Shown here: piece after piece, positions 6,270 through 6,761 of the stretch | Layout: the number at the start of each line of letters is the position of its first letter | How positions within the stretch are numbered: the stretch's first letter is position 1 | Assembly (NCBI GenBank): GCA_017428805.1 | Contig: JAFRQC010000187.1 | Coordinates: 1 to 6,761, forward strand | Length of the DNA: 6,761 nt | Direction: 5' to 3' | Source: Prevotella sp. | GTDB lineage: Bacteria > Bacteroidota > Bacteroidia > Bacteroidales > Bacteroidaceae | The notes under the pieces: generated by a model | What the model saw: only the letters and a program-made list of their open reading frames with translations | The model's database searches: none | What the model was told of the DNA's origin: nothing | Position numbers and translations under genes: made by a program

Positions 6270-6761
6270 ATGAGACAGATCGTCGGACTGATGATGGCCG
6301 TACTCTTATTGGCGGCCTGCGGTGGCGGACGGAGAATGTCGCCCGAAGAACTCCAGCATAAACTGGACAGTGTCAAAGCTTTGGAGATCAAGGAGAAACT
6401 TGCCCTGCAAGGGGTGAACCTTGAGGCGTCGGACAATCCTCTGAAACTCTTCTATGACAGTCTGGAGATCCAGTCTCTGCCTATCAGTTATAGCGAGGAC
6501 TATGTCAACTTCCTGCCTGCCTTCAAGGATGTCACACCTGAGATCGTTTCCTATATGGAACTCGTGGAGTGCAAGCATCCGAAGGCTGTAGCTCTGCCTG
6601 AAAGTGTGGGAGCCAGACTGATGATTATGGCTGCCGACGAGACTGATGGACACTATTCCCTCTGGCTTTATTCGCTCGACGATGATTATGTGCCTGTGGA
6701 TAAACTGTGCCTCTATGCCGTCGATGATATGGATCCCGAGGATGTCGTTGATTTCGGCGAA
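6270..6761 (+). CDS. lipoprotein of unknown function (3' end outside the window)
   Basis: An ATG at 6270 opens 164 codons without a stop up to the right edge, so the gene is truncated by the window. The N-terminus MRQIVGLMMAVLLLAAC is a lipoprotein signal with the lipobox LAAC, lipid-modified at C17. The residues after the cysteine (GGGRRM) lack an acidic run, so surface export is not specifically indicated and a periplasm-facing anchor is a reasonable guess. A charged, probably helical segment follows (about 24-48), then mixed sequence rich in Asp and Tyr (for example LYSLDDDYVPVD). I do not recognise a family. It begins 12 bases after the hydrolase gene, so the two are probably co-transcribed, and both products are exported. 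Confidence 0.85.
   Translation, partial: MRQIVGLMMAVLLLAACGGGRRMSPEELQHKLDSVKALEIKEKLALQGVNLEASDNPLKLFYDSLEIQSLPISYSEDYVNFLPAFKDVTPEIVSYMELVECKHPKAVALPESVGARLMIMAADETDGHYSLWLYSLDDDYVPVDKLCLYAVDDMDPEDVVDFGE

Noticed and set aside
1..6761. tRNA, rRNA or ssrA (tmRNA) gene near smpB
   Set aside because: No cloverleaf, rRNA segment or tmRNA tag-coding sequence was seen. The only spacers longer than 12 bp are those at 31-165 and 1955-1993, and both consist largely of short repeats.

Overview
The window most likely comes from a member of the Bacteroidales, probably Prevotella or a close relative. This is inferred from four things: a TACCTTTG promoter element matching the Bacteroidota -7 consensus TAnnTTTG, A-rich leaders without Shine-Dalgarno sequences, short tandem 7-mer and 9-mer repeats in the spacers, and a methionine synthase that ends at the cobalamin domain. 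No 16S or other species-level marker is present.

All supported genes lie on the + strand and are tightly packed. Positions 1-30 may be the last codons of an upstream gene ending in an outer-membrane beta-barrel-like strand. A 135-bp spacer follows, holding a 9-bp tandem repeat, a 7-bp tandem repeat and a promoter. Next come an MBL-fold hydrolase of the YycJ/WalJ type (166-972), a very acidic DMP19/DUF4375-like protein (969-1475) and SmpB (1472-1954). These three are joined by two ATGA stop/start overlaps, so they are almost certainly one translationally coupled operon.

A 39-bp spacer made largely of TTTATAG heptamers leads to metH (1994-4771, GTG start), a cobalamin-dependent methionine synthase with homocysteine, pterin, cap and B12 domains but no reactivation domain. 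Four bases after its stop, a secreted GHL10-family glycoside hydrolase begins (4776-6257). Twelve bases after that gene, a lipoprotein of unknown function begins (6270) and runs off the right edge. No terminator is visible and every spacer after position 166 is 39 bp or less, so the whole set could be one transcript. The functions are mixed: nucleic-acid metabolism, ribosome rescue, one-carbon metabolism and cell envelope.

The most unusual signal is inside metH. The linker between the pterin and cobalamin-cap domains (about 3891-3992) looks like a short repeat element of intergenic type read through in frame. Two opposed 7-bp periodic arms flank a core containing a TCTGC-C-GCAGA palindrome, and one arm resembles the heptamers in front of the first promoter. 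I see no convincing new multi-gene system. The repeat-derived linker and the acidic DNA-mimic-like gene coupled to smpB are the items most worth pursuing.
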